64,000 nt of DNA from Triplophysa rosa (Eukaryota; Chordata; Actinopteri; Cypriniformes; Nemacheilidae). Positions 47,001-57,447 of the stretch are shown here, in pieces (the stretch's first letter is position 1; every line of letters starts with the position of its first letter). The notes under the pieces are model-generated. The model saw only the letters and a list, made by a program, of their open reading frames with translations, had not been told where the DNA came from and did no database searches. The stretch spans positions 16,178,403-16,242,402 of the forward strand of contig NC_079898.1 in assembly GCF_024868665.1 (NCBI RefSeq), in the 5' to 3' direction. Made by a program: the position numbers and the translations under genes.

Positions 47001-50000
47001 ACATCAACATGCACAGCATGTAATGATGTCAAAGAGCTATTTCATGGTGAACGTTTGGTTTGAATTAGAGGCCAGCGGGAGTGCGGACTCTCACACACTC
47101 AGGCACAGTCTCTTTGTTCCACCCTGATCTGTGGTGCAGAGGAGACTGTCTCTCTCTTTCTCTCCTGGTCTGCAACACACTCTTTTCACCCCTTTCCCAC
47201 CCCACTATTATGCATATATCCACGACACCCCGATGTTCACACTCTTAGATGGATGATCTTGGAAACACGGACGTTTTCTACGTACCACGCAGTTGCACAT
47301 TTTAGCATCCATTTGGCACCTTTAAAATGCACAACTACAGCGCGTAACATGTTGTATAAACATAAGTACGCTAAGACATGCTATGCATTTACACCGACCG
47401 GACAATTTAAAGATGCGTTTCCACATTGCATCTCAATGTCATTTCATTGCTCAAAAGCTGAGGAAATGCGGTTTGCAGATCAAATAAGCAACCCTGTTAC
47501 TTTTTAATTTCTCTTGCAAACTGCGTCGCAGACAGCTTCGTTGATTATAATGCTAACAATTTAGCTTTAACGCATCACATCAAGATGCTCAGCTCTTGTC
47601 AGGTGTGAACCGGCGTCGTTTATGGTTGCCAAGCAACGTCACATCTTAGTGAACTAATAAGGTTATATATAAGGTTAATACTGTATATACCATCATCGAG
47701 TCAGTCTGGGATTATCTGAAGACAGAGTAAAAACAAGAGCATACATTTATAAGAACTGTGGCGACATTGAATATCATGATATATACTATTACAATGTTAC
47801 AGTATCATTCATACTATTTTTACTTGCAACATTATTATGAAAGAATTACTATACATTATAGGAGTGTGTTCCTCCAGACTAAAGAGTTCCTGCTTTGAGC
47901 TTTCTAAAGTTAAGTAGACATTTTAAAAGTATGAACAAAAATGATGATTTTCTGTGAGCTGAATATGGATCGAGACCAGACATGACTGAATGAATAAATG
48001 GAAAGTTTGAGAGGCTGAGAGGAAAGGAGCGGACAGTGTGACCTTTTTAAGATCCCAGTCAAATGGGTAAATAAGATCCCGAGGTGACTGTCATTTACAG
48101 GTTGGTTATTGACGTGAAGTTGGTCAGTCCTAAGAGATCAGACCACTCTGACAGAAGGAAAGAAAAAATACACATGTGCTAGAACACACAGACAGACACG
48201 CTTATACAAATACACCACCATGACAAGGACAAAAGACATAAGCTAGAAAAATACTAGCAATTTTACATAAAAAAGCCAAACTGCATTAAGTAAAAATTAG
48301 CTAAAATAAATCGGACTATCTTTAATGATACATTTATTTACATAACGTTAATAATAATTATAATCATATTTTAATCGATTTAATTTTATTTATTTGTTTT
48401 CCATTTAAAATTCACATCTGAAATTTGATAGCAATACTGGTTTTGCTAGAGCCCAGCAAGATTATCTCTCTTGCTATCACTCTGTATTTCTCCATCAAAG
48501 TGTGAATGTACAAAATTTAGCAAAGGGCAAACATGTCTCAATCTTCAATTCAAAACAAAGTATACTACTTCTGTCATTTCTTTGCTTATTGTTCCTCTCC
48601 TAGAGCCATATCTAATAAGGGGGATGTTTTCCTAAGTTATGGTCAAGGATGCCTCCTGTTAACTTATCACACAGGGAAATGCCAGAGACAGCATGGCTGG
48701 AGGCTGTGCACTGGGTAAAACTTGGCATAAGCTCCTTATCAGAAAATATTAGGTTTACGCCTAAAGGTGCTTGCTTGTGTCATCTTCTGAGGCTGTCTGA
48801 AATCCCTGCCTCAATGTGACAGGTCACTGTGCCAAAACTAGCCAGCAGATGGAAGATGCCCCTACATGCATGTCCCCCACACACATAAATAAAAACTGTA
48901 AACTCTATAAACTGTATTTAAAACATTAAAACTTAAAACAAATCTTTTTTTTCTTAACTAGTAGGCCTATTATTCTTATTCACTAAAAGGAAAAATACTG
49001 GGAGAACTTATTAGTTAAAAAAATATATTTTTTGTTTGTTTAAAATAAACGATAAACAAAAAATGTTGGTTTGGTTTTACGTGCGCATTTTTGCTCTCAA
49101 AAATCATTATTTTATCATTGCTCCTCATTAAATTTAAACTGTACATAATTTATTCATGGCCAAACAAGGAAAACAACATCAAGATATGTTGCTTACCTTC
49201 AGAAAGTGGATTTAATAATGACAGGTTTGTACTGCTGTGCTATTTAATTCATCAAACAAATAAATACAATAAAAAATACTTTTTTCCAAGGATGAGCAAA
49301 ACTTTTCTGGAGTTTCTAGATCATCCAAATCGCCTTTATAAATATCCACGCTCATGTAATAGAGATCAAACAGTAGAGTTATTTGAAGTGCAAGCAATAT
49401 GTGCAAGTTGTTCAGCGTTCCTGGATCGATTGAGAGGGTCTTATAGGGGTCAGAGTGGATGCCTGAGGGAGAGAAGGAGTCAAACATAATGTTTGGTGTC
49501 AGACTGTAGACATTTCAGATCTTCAGATGCATTTACCATGCCAGCACAAAGAGAGAGAAAAGGATGCCAGGGGCAGAATGCACACACACACCGTATATGT
49601 ATGTGTTGCCTGAAATGGCCGGGGTCATTGTGAGAGCTGACAGACCAAGTTGCCAATAACGATAATCAGTATGGGTCATACGAGTATGTAAATATATTTT
49701 GCATTAATTTAAATATCTTAATTGTTTTTAGCCTCAAGAACGCTAGTTTTAGATCTTATTTTCCTAGAAGTCATTATTATTATTATTTTAAATATTATTC
49801 AGATTGTATTTAAATATTTTAAAATGTTCAAATTTAAAACAACATTTAAAAGGTGTGTAAATTATACAATAATTTTCAGTGTTGTCTCTTAAAAAACAGC
49901 TGACAATCAAGGTTTCTCGTGTCTTAACATTGAACCAAACATGGTCAAACCATACACAACTTTTTCGTAATAAATAAATAAAAATTCTAAAACACATTTT

Positions 50001-50217
50001 AAATTTATCAAGTAAAATGTTTTTGTCAACATACAGTTCAAAACAGATCTATGAGCGCTCAAGCGGGATGCTTAAGAATTATGTGCAATATGCAGAAACA
50101 CAAAATAAATTAACTTTAGAGGTAAGGATATGTTTAAAAAAATACAGCTAAATTATTTATTAATTTGATCTTTTTGCCATATCAGCAACAAAAGCAAACT
50201 CAAGATATTATAACTTA

Positions 50218-51434
50218 CACAGTGTCCTAACCAAACGCGTTGCGATACCGCGACACATGATAAAAGGTTCTCTTTTCCATGTAAATCAGAGGTTTTGTAT
50301 GGGATAAATTTCCCACATATAATAAGCGTAAATCAAAAAATTAAAAAAGCGAGTCAGAACTTTAAACACATTTTAAATTATATTGCACATAATTAATGCA
50401 TAAAGACAAAGTTGTCTAAATCGCACACAAAATAATGTTTTCCTTGGTTGTTTTGCTCTTTTTTGTGTGTTCCCTCATATTTTCTGCTTATATTTAATTT
50501 TTTTCTACGCATACATTCTTTTTTTCCCTCGCTTGTTTTGCCACGTTCTACGCTTGCTTTTCCAAATGCTGCAGTTCGAGTTTCATGGTAATTAGGGTGG
50601 CCCTAGTGTCACCATTGGTCCACTACTTCTAGATTGACAGCTCCTCCTCTAGCCAATCAGTCGAAGAGGGTGTTGACGTCACTCCAAACGCGAATGGCGG
50701 CATACACTTGAAGATAGATAACCATCAGCTGCAAATCCCGGACAATCACAGGTAATTGAACATAATTATATCGTTACTGAGTGTCAGATAAACTTTTTAT
50801 GTCTGTTATGAGTATTCTCTGCCGGGTCTATTCGAACATACAGTACAGTATAGTTTGTTCAGTTAACATACATATGTCCTGTTAGCTGGGTTTAGTCAGC
50901 GGTGCTATAGTTAACAGTGACTCTATTAAGTTATTTAAGATTATTGGCTGTGTATTTAGAAAAAAAGACTGAATTGGTGTGAATGCCTGATGTTGTTAGA
51001 GAATGATTATGCCATGCGTATCTTAATTCATCTATGATTTTTTTAAATATGACTACAATACTTTTGGCGGGAAATTTATCCCATAGTTTTGTCAGAACTA
51101 GCCGCGACAATGCAGCGCAATGAGCAAAGGACGTTTCTATTTTAGCTGACAGCTCCGCCACACAACGATCTCATTCGATGTAAATTCTGCACCTCATAAA
51201 TATTAATCGCCAAACATGGATGATGACAGGCTATATACGTTTGATTACATCCATTTAGATTCTAAAATTATAGTGTACCGTCCGGTGAAGCATCACTGAA
51301 GTCATGAGAACAGGACATATCTCTCTATGTGCACTCTTGTCTTGTCGCGTCCCACCCTTTTTCGCGTTTGGTATGGTCAAACAAATTGTTTATCACTGGA
51401 ATCTCATCACATCGCGTTTGGTTAGGATGCTGTG
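50218..51434 (+). mobile_element. TIR DNA transposon with internal promoter-like block, 1.2 kb
   Basis: The left end is CACAGTGTCCTAACCAAACG and the right end, reverse-complemented, is CACAGCATCCTAACCAAACG, so terminal repeats of at least 22 bases match with two changes. TTA precedes the left end (50215-50217) and TTTA follows the right, suggesting a 3-bp TTA target like PIF/Harbinger, though not perfectly. Inner inverted repeats GGGATAAATTTCCCA (about 50299) and GGGAAATTTATCCCA (about 51068) strengthen the case. There is no transposase frame. The centre contains CCAAT, a full CRE and a splice donor, so this may be a deletion derivative that kept its promoter and first exon. Superfamily is uncertain. 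Confidence 0.7.
50613..50751 (+). promoter_or_regulatory. Promoter-like block with CCAAT, CRE and a candidate 5' exon
   Basis: In order: inverted CCAAT (ATTGG, 50613-50617), CCAAT (50653-50657), the palindromic CRE TGACGTCA (50674-50681), a short upstream-type frame ATGGCGGCATACACTTGA (50694-50711), then ACAG followed by GTAATT, an acceptable splice donor at 50752. The spacing resembles a TATA-less CRE/NF-Y promoter with a short leader exon. Because it lies inside the TIR element at 50218-51434, it may be the transposon's own promoter rather than a host one. Activity is inferred from motifs only. Confidence 0.4.
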
Positions 51435-51500
51435 TTTAGACTTAACATAACAGCAACAAAAACAAAACAAGAACATGTATGAAAATTTTAACCATGCTAG

Positions 51501-51686
51501 TGTAACCGGTCCTACTCGCCCCGCTCTGCGCGGGCCTCAAACCGGCGTCGGTCCAGATGGGAGACGGGCGCTCTAATGAGGAGGCTAAAGACCGTAGTCT
51601 CTAGCGTGTGTCGCTAGAGCGTCTCTGTTGGTCGGGGAGTGAGGTTTACACACTGCACAGCTCTTCACTAGCTGGCCTCCGTTACA
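51501..51686 (-). repeat. 3' LTR of the 404-bp element
   Basis: It contains a perfect hairpin CTCTAGCG-TGTGT-CGCTAGAG near 51597-51618 and the tRNA-like segment with its B-box changed to GGTTTGAGGCC (51533-51543). Its end is about 10 bases longer than in the partner LTR. Confidence 0.85.
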
Positions 51687-51706
51687 CTCACCCCCTAAAC
51701 CTCACT
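51687..51706 (-). other. Purine-rich tract beside the 3' LTR
   Basis: On the minus strand GTGAGGTTTAGGGGGTGAG leads directly into the 3' LTR. It is in the right place for plus-strand priming, though interrupted by TTT. Confidence 0.6.
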
Positions 51707-51727
51707 CCCATCCGGGTCACGGCACCA
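51707..51727 (-). other. Primer binding site, tRNA-His type
   Basis: One base after the 5' LTR, the minus strand reads TGGTGCCGTGACCCGGAT. This is complementary, with one mismatch, to the 3' end of animal tRNA-His (ATCCGAGTCACGGCACCA, from general knowledge). The position and length are as expected for a retrotransposon primer site. Confidence 0.78.
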
Positions 51728-51728
51728 A

Positions 51729-51904
51729 TGTACTCACCATGCGATGCGCGGGCCTCGAACCGGCGTCGGTCCGTATGGGAGACGGGCGCTCTAACGAGGA
51801 GACTAAAGACCGCAGTCTCTAACGTCTGTCGCTAGAGCGTCTCTGTTGGTCGGGGAGTGAGGTTTACACACTGCACAGCTCTTCACTAGCTGGCCTCCGT
51901 TACA
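51729..51904 (-). repeat. 5' LTR of the 404-bp element, with tRNA-like block
   Basis: On the minus strand it holds an A-box-like stretch (51787-51805, TAGTCTCCTCGTTAGAGCG), an anticodon-arm-like hairpin CCGT-CTCCCAT-ACGG (51771-51785) whose loop centre is CCC, and a B-box GGTTCGAGGCC (51751-51761). Together they resemble the body of a tRNA, perhaps Gly(CCC)-like, and could act as an internal RNA polymerase III promoter. T-arm pairing is imperfect, so this is a derived sequence, not a tRNA gene. Confidence 0.7.
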
Positions 51905-51908
51905 CTAG

Positions 51909-52634
51909 CTTACAACGATATAAAATAACAGCAAAGTAATACTGTTTAAAGTAACAATTAAAAATAACAATAGCAATAGACCATACCTAAATTATACTTA
52001 AACTATTATGACCTACAATAACAAAATGTTACCTTTTGAGTTAAAACAGCTGTAGTAATGTGGATAATAACACAAGCCATATCATTTGGATGGAGTGACC
52101 CATATCTGCCACACGCAAAGGGGCTGGTGCAGATCCCCAAAGCCTTTCTCCTGTCTCCATGCGCCGAATGCAGCGCCTGGCCCTGGCTCTTACTTCTGGG
52201 CTTGGATGGGCCCCTGACGAGGCTATCTTAAAAATGCTTTAAGATCCTCTGTCCTTTACTGTCTCATTCAAAGAGCCTTGTTTTAATATTCAGCACTGCA
52301 AGATGGTGGGAGCATTTGTTCCGGCTGCCACATTAAAATAGCTCCCACACTCTCTGATGAACTTCAGGCTCCTGAAGTGGGACTATGAATTTATCATATC
52401 AAGGTCACAATGCTGTTTTCAACTCATAAAGAACACTATTTGCATGTATGGATTAATGCAAAATGATAATGTAATACAGTCTTATATATCAAGACAGGTA
52501 AATAATAAGTTTGTGTGGCTGTGTGGGGTTTGTTTCATTGTCTGTCTTCGTGCATATGGGACTAAAAACACAGGAATATATAGATACAAACTCATAAATC
52601 CACACACAGGTAGTTGATAAATATACCGTACATG
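51909..52634. other. Gene-free stretch
   Basis: No gene or mobile element is supported. Confidence 0.45.
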
Positions 52635-52784
52635 TGTCCTATGGTGTGACATAGCAAAAATGTAGGAAACAAACTATGAATAATATATTTTTATATTATT
52701 AATATTTATAATTATAATATAAAATAGCATAAAATATTTCTTCATTGATAGTTTTTATTTATTTTGCAGTCACACCATAGGACA
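52635..52784. mobile_element. 150-bp MITE with perfect 16-bp inverted repeats
   Basis: TGTCCTATGGTGTGAC at the left and its exact complement GTCACACCATAGGACA at the right bound an AT-rich core. No clear target duplication flanks the repeats, so the superfamily is unknown. Length and perfect terminal symmetry fit a MITE; a simple hairpin-forming palindrome is the alternative. Confidence 0.65.
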
Positions 52785-55213
52785 ATTGAATCATGACCTT
52801 GGAAAAAAATCAAGCATTTTAGGTGTGTTATAGTACTCAACAAACTACTAAAACTAAATTAAAAAACTATAACCTATTTAGAAAGTGAGAAATAATTTAA
52901 TAATCATAACAACCATTACATTGCTCTTAATACTAATAATATTGCTATTACATTAGAAATGTATATCTGAGAGCTTTTTGAAGGAAAGTGCAGAGAAAAT
53001 CTTAGAAAAGGAAAGAAGCAGACAAGCTTTGAGAACATGTGTGAGAATTCTTATAAATGAAAAGTGTTTGAGCAATTTACCAGATTACTGATTCTGCATG
53101 AAGATGAGATCACTTCACCCTCTGCCATCATCCAATAGTTATGATACCTTACTATTTGTGTCCCCTATATAACAGCAAAAATGCTAATAAAATAAACCAT
53201 TCATTTCTCTGAATCTTCGTTCTACATGACTCACAACACCAGATGACACCTTTCTCGTTATTGGTTATTTATTGTGCCTCTCAGAATACTTAAGTTGATT
53301 CTGGATGTGCCTACCTAGGGAGAATGAATCAGATGATATTGGCTATTCCAGGATTCACTCAAAATTAACCGTCTTGGTTTGACACATCTCTCTCTATTGG
53401 AACGCCACATGTTTTCATAAACGCAGTGACACGAGCGTGCACCCAGCTGGGATATAATTAGCTCCTACGGTGTACAAATAAAAACTCACTTCACCATGCA
53501 TCGATCCTATAAGAGTGATGAGAAATAACACAACAGTGCGTAAAAAAGTCCAGATGACTACACGGGTAAAAAAACGTACTGAGATCCATACGTGCTGTAA
53601 AACAAGAGAAGGTCTTCATCCATGAAGAGGACATTAGCTAATACCCCTGACACAACTGACCACCTCATTAAACTACGCATTTATGGGCCATTACGCACTG
53701 GGTCAATGAACACACAAGTTCAAGCTGTCCATAGTCAGACAGCAACGCACACACTCCGATTTGTTGCACTTCCATATTTACGTGCAACATTTTCCACCCA
53801 GATATATAACAGCCTATAAGGGGGTGGAAGATTTGAAGTTTGTTTTGGGGAACCTGAACAGGACCTGATAGAGCATCTCATTCCGCCCCATCTCTTTATT
53901 TCTCTCCCTCTCAATTATTGCTCTGATTTGTAAGTTGTGATTACAGTCGTGCACTTGGGAGTGAGCTAGCGCCAGTCTACACCAGGAGATAACACACTCC
54001 ATGCAAACTTACAAAGTGGCCACTGACTCCTCTCTCCTAGGGTAATGAATAGAAATGCAGCTTTCAGGACAGCGGGGGGCGGGGGGGGGGGTTGGGGAGA
54101 GGCGTTTGTGTGTGTGTGTGCTACGGGGGTGGCAGGGTTGCAGGGTGAGCAATGCAGTTCCATTCTCTACCTCGCTGTCAGAAAATATAATTTGCGCCTT
54201 CAGTGATTCACCTGGTTCATACGCAGCATGCAAATTTATTTCCTTAATAATCAGAGCAAGAGGCTGCCCAGGAGGATTAATGGCATCATTCCTTATGCAC
54301 CGGCAGCTTCCCGGACCGCAAGGATATTACCCACCTCTGACATGGAAAAATTGTGTTAGTTCTACAGAGAAAACGCCAGGATATTTGTCCTGTGCGACAA
54401 TATAATGGGCTGGTGCATCATCAGATTGCAATGTCATTTCAAAAGCCTTGAATACAAATAATGTACAGTGAGAGAATAGATGGCGCGTACCTTAATACAG
54501 TTGGCTAGTTATCCTTCATGCAGGTATAAAGGGGGTTTTCTGACATCAGCCTTTATTTAAATGAAGCTCACCGCATCGGGCGGCTATAGGGTCTGTCCTA
54601 GGACAGATCCCTCACGTTTCTCTTTTAATTAATCTCGTCTTCTCTCCCTCACTCTCGTTTTTTTCGTTCTCCGAGAATATCTTTTCTTGCCTCCTTCACA
54701 ATTTTAAAGCAAACAACATGAAATATGTATGGGGCAGACATATTAATTATCCCCCTATGTGGGGAAAAACAATGCCATGGTGGCACGGAGGGTTTGGGTG
54801 CAGATCTGTCACCGATCGTGGGGAGGGGAGAGCCGGCGTGAAGTGAAAACCTAATTAACAAGATAAGTGACCAACAGGAACCCTTTGTCAGGAGTCACAC
54901 CCACCCCGGAGCTGAGCCAACATGGACGCCGCTGGAGCTGGAGCAGTGCTACTGCAGAGCTGCCTGGGCAGCCATCTTGATGAAGCTGTTTGTGCGGTGA
55001 TCCAGAGTGGCACGTCACTGCCGGCATCATGCTTGTGTTAGCGTGATCTTTGAATAGCAGTGGCTGGTGGTAATGCAGCTACAATTTCATGAAAAAACAG
55101 CATTAGTCATCTGAAAGCTTTTAGACTTTATTCCTTAAATAATGACTGAGACAGTGAAATGTTTCAATGGAGAAGTATTATGATTGCTTTGAGTAAATCT
55201 GTCTAAAGTCCAC
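52785..55213. other. Gene-free stretch
   Basis: No gene is supported. A G-rich tract and GT repeat at 54073-54120 are listed separately. Other segments are unrecognised. Confidence 0.45.
54073..54120 (+). repeat. G-rich tract followed by (GT)n
   Basis: G runs of 6, 11 and 4 bases separated by one or two other bases, then a GT run. This could form a G-quadruplex on the plus strand. Confidence 0.85.
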
Positions 55214-55217
55214 TTAA

Positions 55218-56288
55218 GGGTCGCGTGTATGAAATTTAGCGGCATCTAGTGGTGAGTAGTGCTTTCGAAGCACTACGGAGGCTGACACAAGACTAAGATG
55301 TCATCACATTTTTGCTTCATTGTCAAAGGAGATAACATATTTACGAAACGTGCTCTGTAGAGCAGTTTGTCCATTTTGGGCTACTGTAGAAACAACATGG
55401 CGAATTCCTTGCAAGTGGACCTGCGGCGTATGTGGATAGAAATAGCTCATTCTAAAATAATAAAAACATAACGTGTTTCCGATGCGAGTACGCTGCGCGC
55501 GTTTGGCTGCCGCTTCACTCCGGGCTGTTTGTTTAGTCTTGTTTAAACTGTTTGTTGTACATCTTAAACACTTATAAATTGACTGAAGATTGAAGACTTC
55601 AACTTTAATCTCACTTTAACTGGACAATTTATTGCGTCGAGGAGGTGGTGTGCCCTGCTACATTATGCCGACTGTTGTGATGTTTCATCCGGTCTACCTG
55701 AACCCGCCGGCCAGCCTAACTGGCGGTGTTTGTTGTGCGGGTGCTGCAGGCGGAGTGTCTGCGTTCCTGGTGGGAGGTTTTCCTGGTGTCGCTCTGACTC
55801 TGCCCTGCGTTCGTTTGGTCGCTGCGGTGGATGCGTGGAGTGATCCCGTTTGCCGCTCGGGGTCCTGGAGTTTGCACTCGCTTGGACTCTGTGGTGTTCA
55901 ACTGGAGGCATGGTTTGATGTGGGTTGCTCATTGAGGGACTACAGTGGTTGCTGCCTTTTTTGTTCACTGCTTTTGCTCCAAGGACATTTTGGACAAATA
56001 ATTTCATGGACAGAACATTTGGACAGAAAATTTGCTCACGTTGAACTATGTTTTAAACCCTGTATCACTGTTTGTGATGTTTGATATGTATATTGTGTTT
56101 TGTCTTGTATTTTTTCTGTTACTTGTGTTTCTGTTGTTATTTGTAAAGCCCTATTAGCTCTGGAAAAGCGCTATATAAATTAAACTTATTATTATTATAA
56201 CGCTTCATTATGAAAGGTCTTTATACACCTCTGAAGTCATAGTTATGGATATTATATTGCATCCTCCAAAAAATTACATACAGCACCT
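55218..56288. mobile_element. TTAA-target MITE, split by a retroposon
   Basis: TTAA flanks the element at 55214-55217 and 56289-56292. The ends are GGGTCGCGTGTATGAAATTT and (reverse-complemented) AGGTGCTGTATGTAATTTTT. The two halves match the copy at 13503-13881 in order: GCATCTAGTGGTGAG, TTTCGAAGCACTA, AGAGCAGTTTGTCC, GAAACAACATGGC and, after the insertion, CGCTTCATTATGA and AGGTCTTTATACAC. Without the 722-bp insertion it is about 340 bases. It has no coding capacity. Confidence 0.85.
55475..56196 (+). mobile_element. Non-LTR retroposon, 722 bp, inserted in the TTAA MITE
   Basis: The insert ends with AAAAGCGCTATATAAATTAA then a (TTA)n tail, the 3' signature of L2-like fish LINEs and their dependents. 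It is flanked by the 6-bp duplication ATAACG (55469-55474 and 56197-56202). The related MITE at 13503 reads straight through this point, giving the empty site. The GC-rich front part starts TGTTTCCGATGCGAGTACGC and contains an open frame of 150 residues (55632-56084) without an RT motif. It may be a half-LINE joining 5' and 3' parts of a longer element, or an unrelated non-autonomous retroposon. Family is inferred from the tail alone. Confidence 0.78.
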
Positions 56289-56292
56289 TTAA

Positions 56293-56487
56293 AATCCACA
56301 TTAGTTTTGCTAATAAAGCAAATTTAAGCTCGGTCAGTACTACTGGTAGTTTTCCTTACTGTCAACCACTTATTACAAACCCGTTTGCCTTTCCATCATT
56401 TGAGATTATAGGAAAGAATTATTCCCTATGAGAAAACAAAAGCATTCTCACTTTGCTGTCCAGTAAACCTAACCAAGTGCAATAGTG
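56293..56487. other. Short unrecognised spacer
   Basis: Nothing recognisable between the TTAA MITE and the next hAT-like element. Confidence 0.4.
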
Positions 56488-56495
56488 TGTACGAC

Positions 56496-56955
56496 TAGGG
56501 ATGTAACGATTCACTCAGCTCACGATGCGATGCGATTCACGATTCTGATCTCACGATGCGATTTATTCACGATTTACTCACGATTTATTTTTACAAAATG
56601 AGTTGAAACAAATTAGAAATGAACAACTTCCCTTGCATTATTTCTTAAATGCTTCACGTTTCTTTGTATAATAAAATTATCTTTAATTTTAAATAACAAA
56701 ACTAAACTGCAATTTTATAACAAATTAATAATAGAAAAAGTCTCTTTAATATAAACAAACTAATACTGTCTGTGCTTTTCTTGGATTTTTTGCATTTAAG
56801 AAATATCAGCATGTCCACGTGCAGGTTTGCAGTGAACATGGCGGCCCCTGCTGTTCAAAAAATGTATCGCGATTCAGTTCACACCTCAACCGATTTGAAT
56901 CGTCACACATTATAATCGATTTTCAACCGGCTCACGGTGAATCGTTACATCCCTA
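56496..56955. mobile_element. Non-autonomous hAT-like element, 460 bp
   Basis: The left end TAGGGATGTAACGATTCAC and the right end, reverse-complemented TAGGGATGTAACGATTCAC, are perfect inverted repeats of 19 bases. Each is followed by further ATTC/CGATT-rich complementary sequence. The perfect 8-bp duplication TGTACGAC lies at 56488-56495 and 56956-56963. The interior is AT-rich and non-coding. Duplication length and TAGGG termini indicate hAT. Confidence 0.92.
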
Positions 56956-56963
56956 TGTACGAC

Positions 56964-57447
56964 AACTACACTATTTTATTTTATTTCTCAGGTTTAAATC
57001 AAAATACATCTAGAAGAAATTAAAGACACCTTCACATTCTGGTTACAAGCCAAATATCTAAGTCTTCATAGTTTTAATATTTTTTCATAAGAAAATTTGA
57101 ATCAGTTTTCTTACCTCTTTTGTCATTTTATCAAATCTCCATTTACAAAAAAAGAAAACCAGTAAAAAGCCTAAGCTGGTTTGCTTAGCTGATCTGAGAT
57201 GGTACCCTGGCCTGACCGGCTGAAATATGCACAAAACCCCTATAAACCAGCAAAGAAACAATAAATGGTCCAGTAAAGGTACAACGCACTAGCTACCACT
57301 CAGAACTACACAGAACAGAACAACATGGCAATGGCCAACCACCCAGAAACCCTAGCTACACATTTTTATCAGTTAAAATAGGTTGCCCTAAATAGTGTCA
57401 CCTTTATTAAAAGGCTGTTGAGATTACAAAACATATTCAGATACTTA
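56964..57447. other. Spacer with a weak repeat-like segment
   Basis: No gene. The stretch near 57174-57255 has AGCTGGTTTGCTTAGCTGAT, CTGGCCTGACC and a later AAACCAGC, resembling a low-copy CAGCTGG-type fish repeat; tentative. Confidence 0.4.

Larger units (their letters stand above)
41049..50217. other. Gene-free stretch of about 9.2 kb
   Basis: No exon or RNA gene is supported in this longest unannotated block. It holds a G run (43127-43137), a long CT microsatellite (43234-43275) and one Angel-type fragment (43979-44060). Frames of up to 132 residues (for example 49091-49489) show AT-driven composition and no motif, and are not called. Confidence 0.45.
51501..51904 (-). mobile_element. 404-bp miniature LTR retrotransposon (TRIM/SMART-like), minus strand
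   Basis: Two direct repeats, 51501-51686 and 51729-51904, each start TGTAAC and end in CA when read on the minus strand. They are separated by only 42 bases. The 42 bases hold a primer site complementary to the 3' end of tRNA-His and a purine-rich tract, and little else. The whole unit is flanked by the 4-bp duplication CTAG (51497-51500 and 51905-51908). Over the last 158 or so bases the LTRs show about eight differences by eye, mostly transitions. There is no coding capacity. The LTR contains a tRNA-like block with a B-box, an unusual trait for an LTR. Element class is supported by structure; mobility by other elements' enzymes is inferred. Confidence 0.85.

Noticed and set aside
49091..49489. 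Open frame of 132 residues
   Set aside because: AT-driven composition rich in Ile, Asn, Lys and Tyr, with no motif or splice support.
51533..51805. True tRNA genes
   Set aside because: The tRNA-like blocks lie inside duplicated LTRs, lack an acceptor stem and have mismatched T-arms.
55632..56084. Frame of 150 residues as a possible host gene
   Set aside because: It lies wholly inside a retroposon bounded by a target duplication and lacks any known motif.
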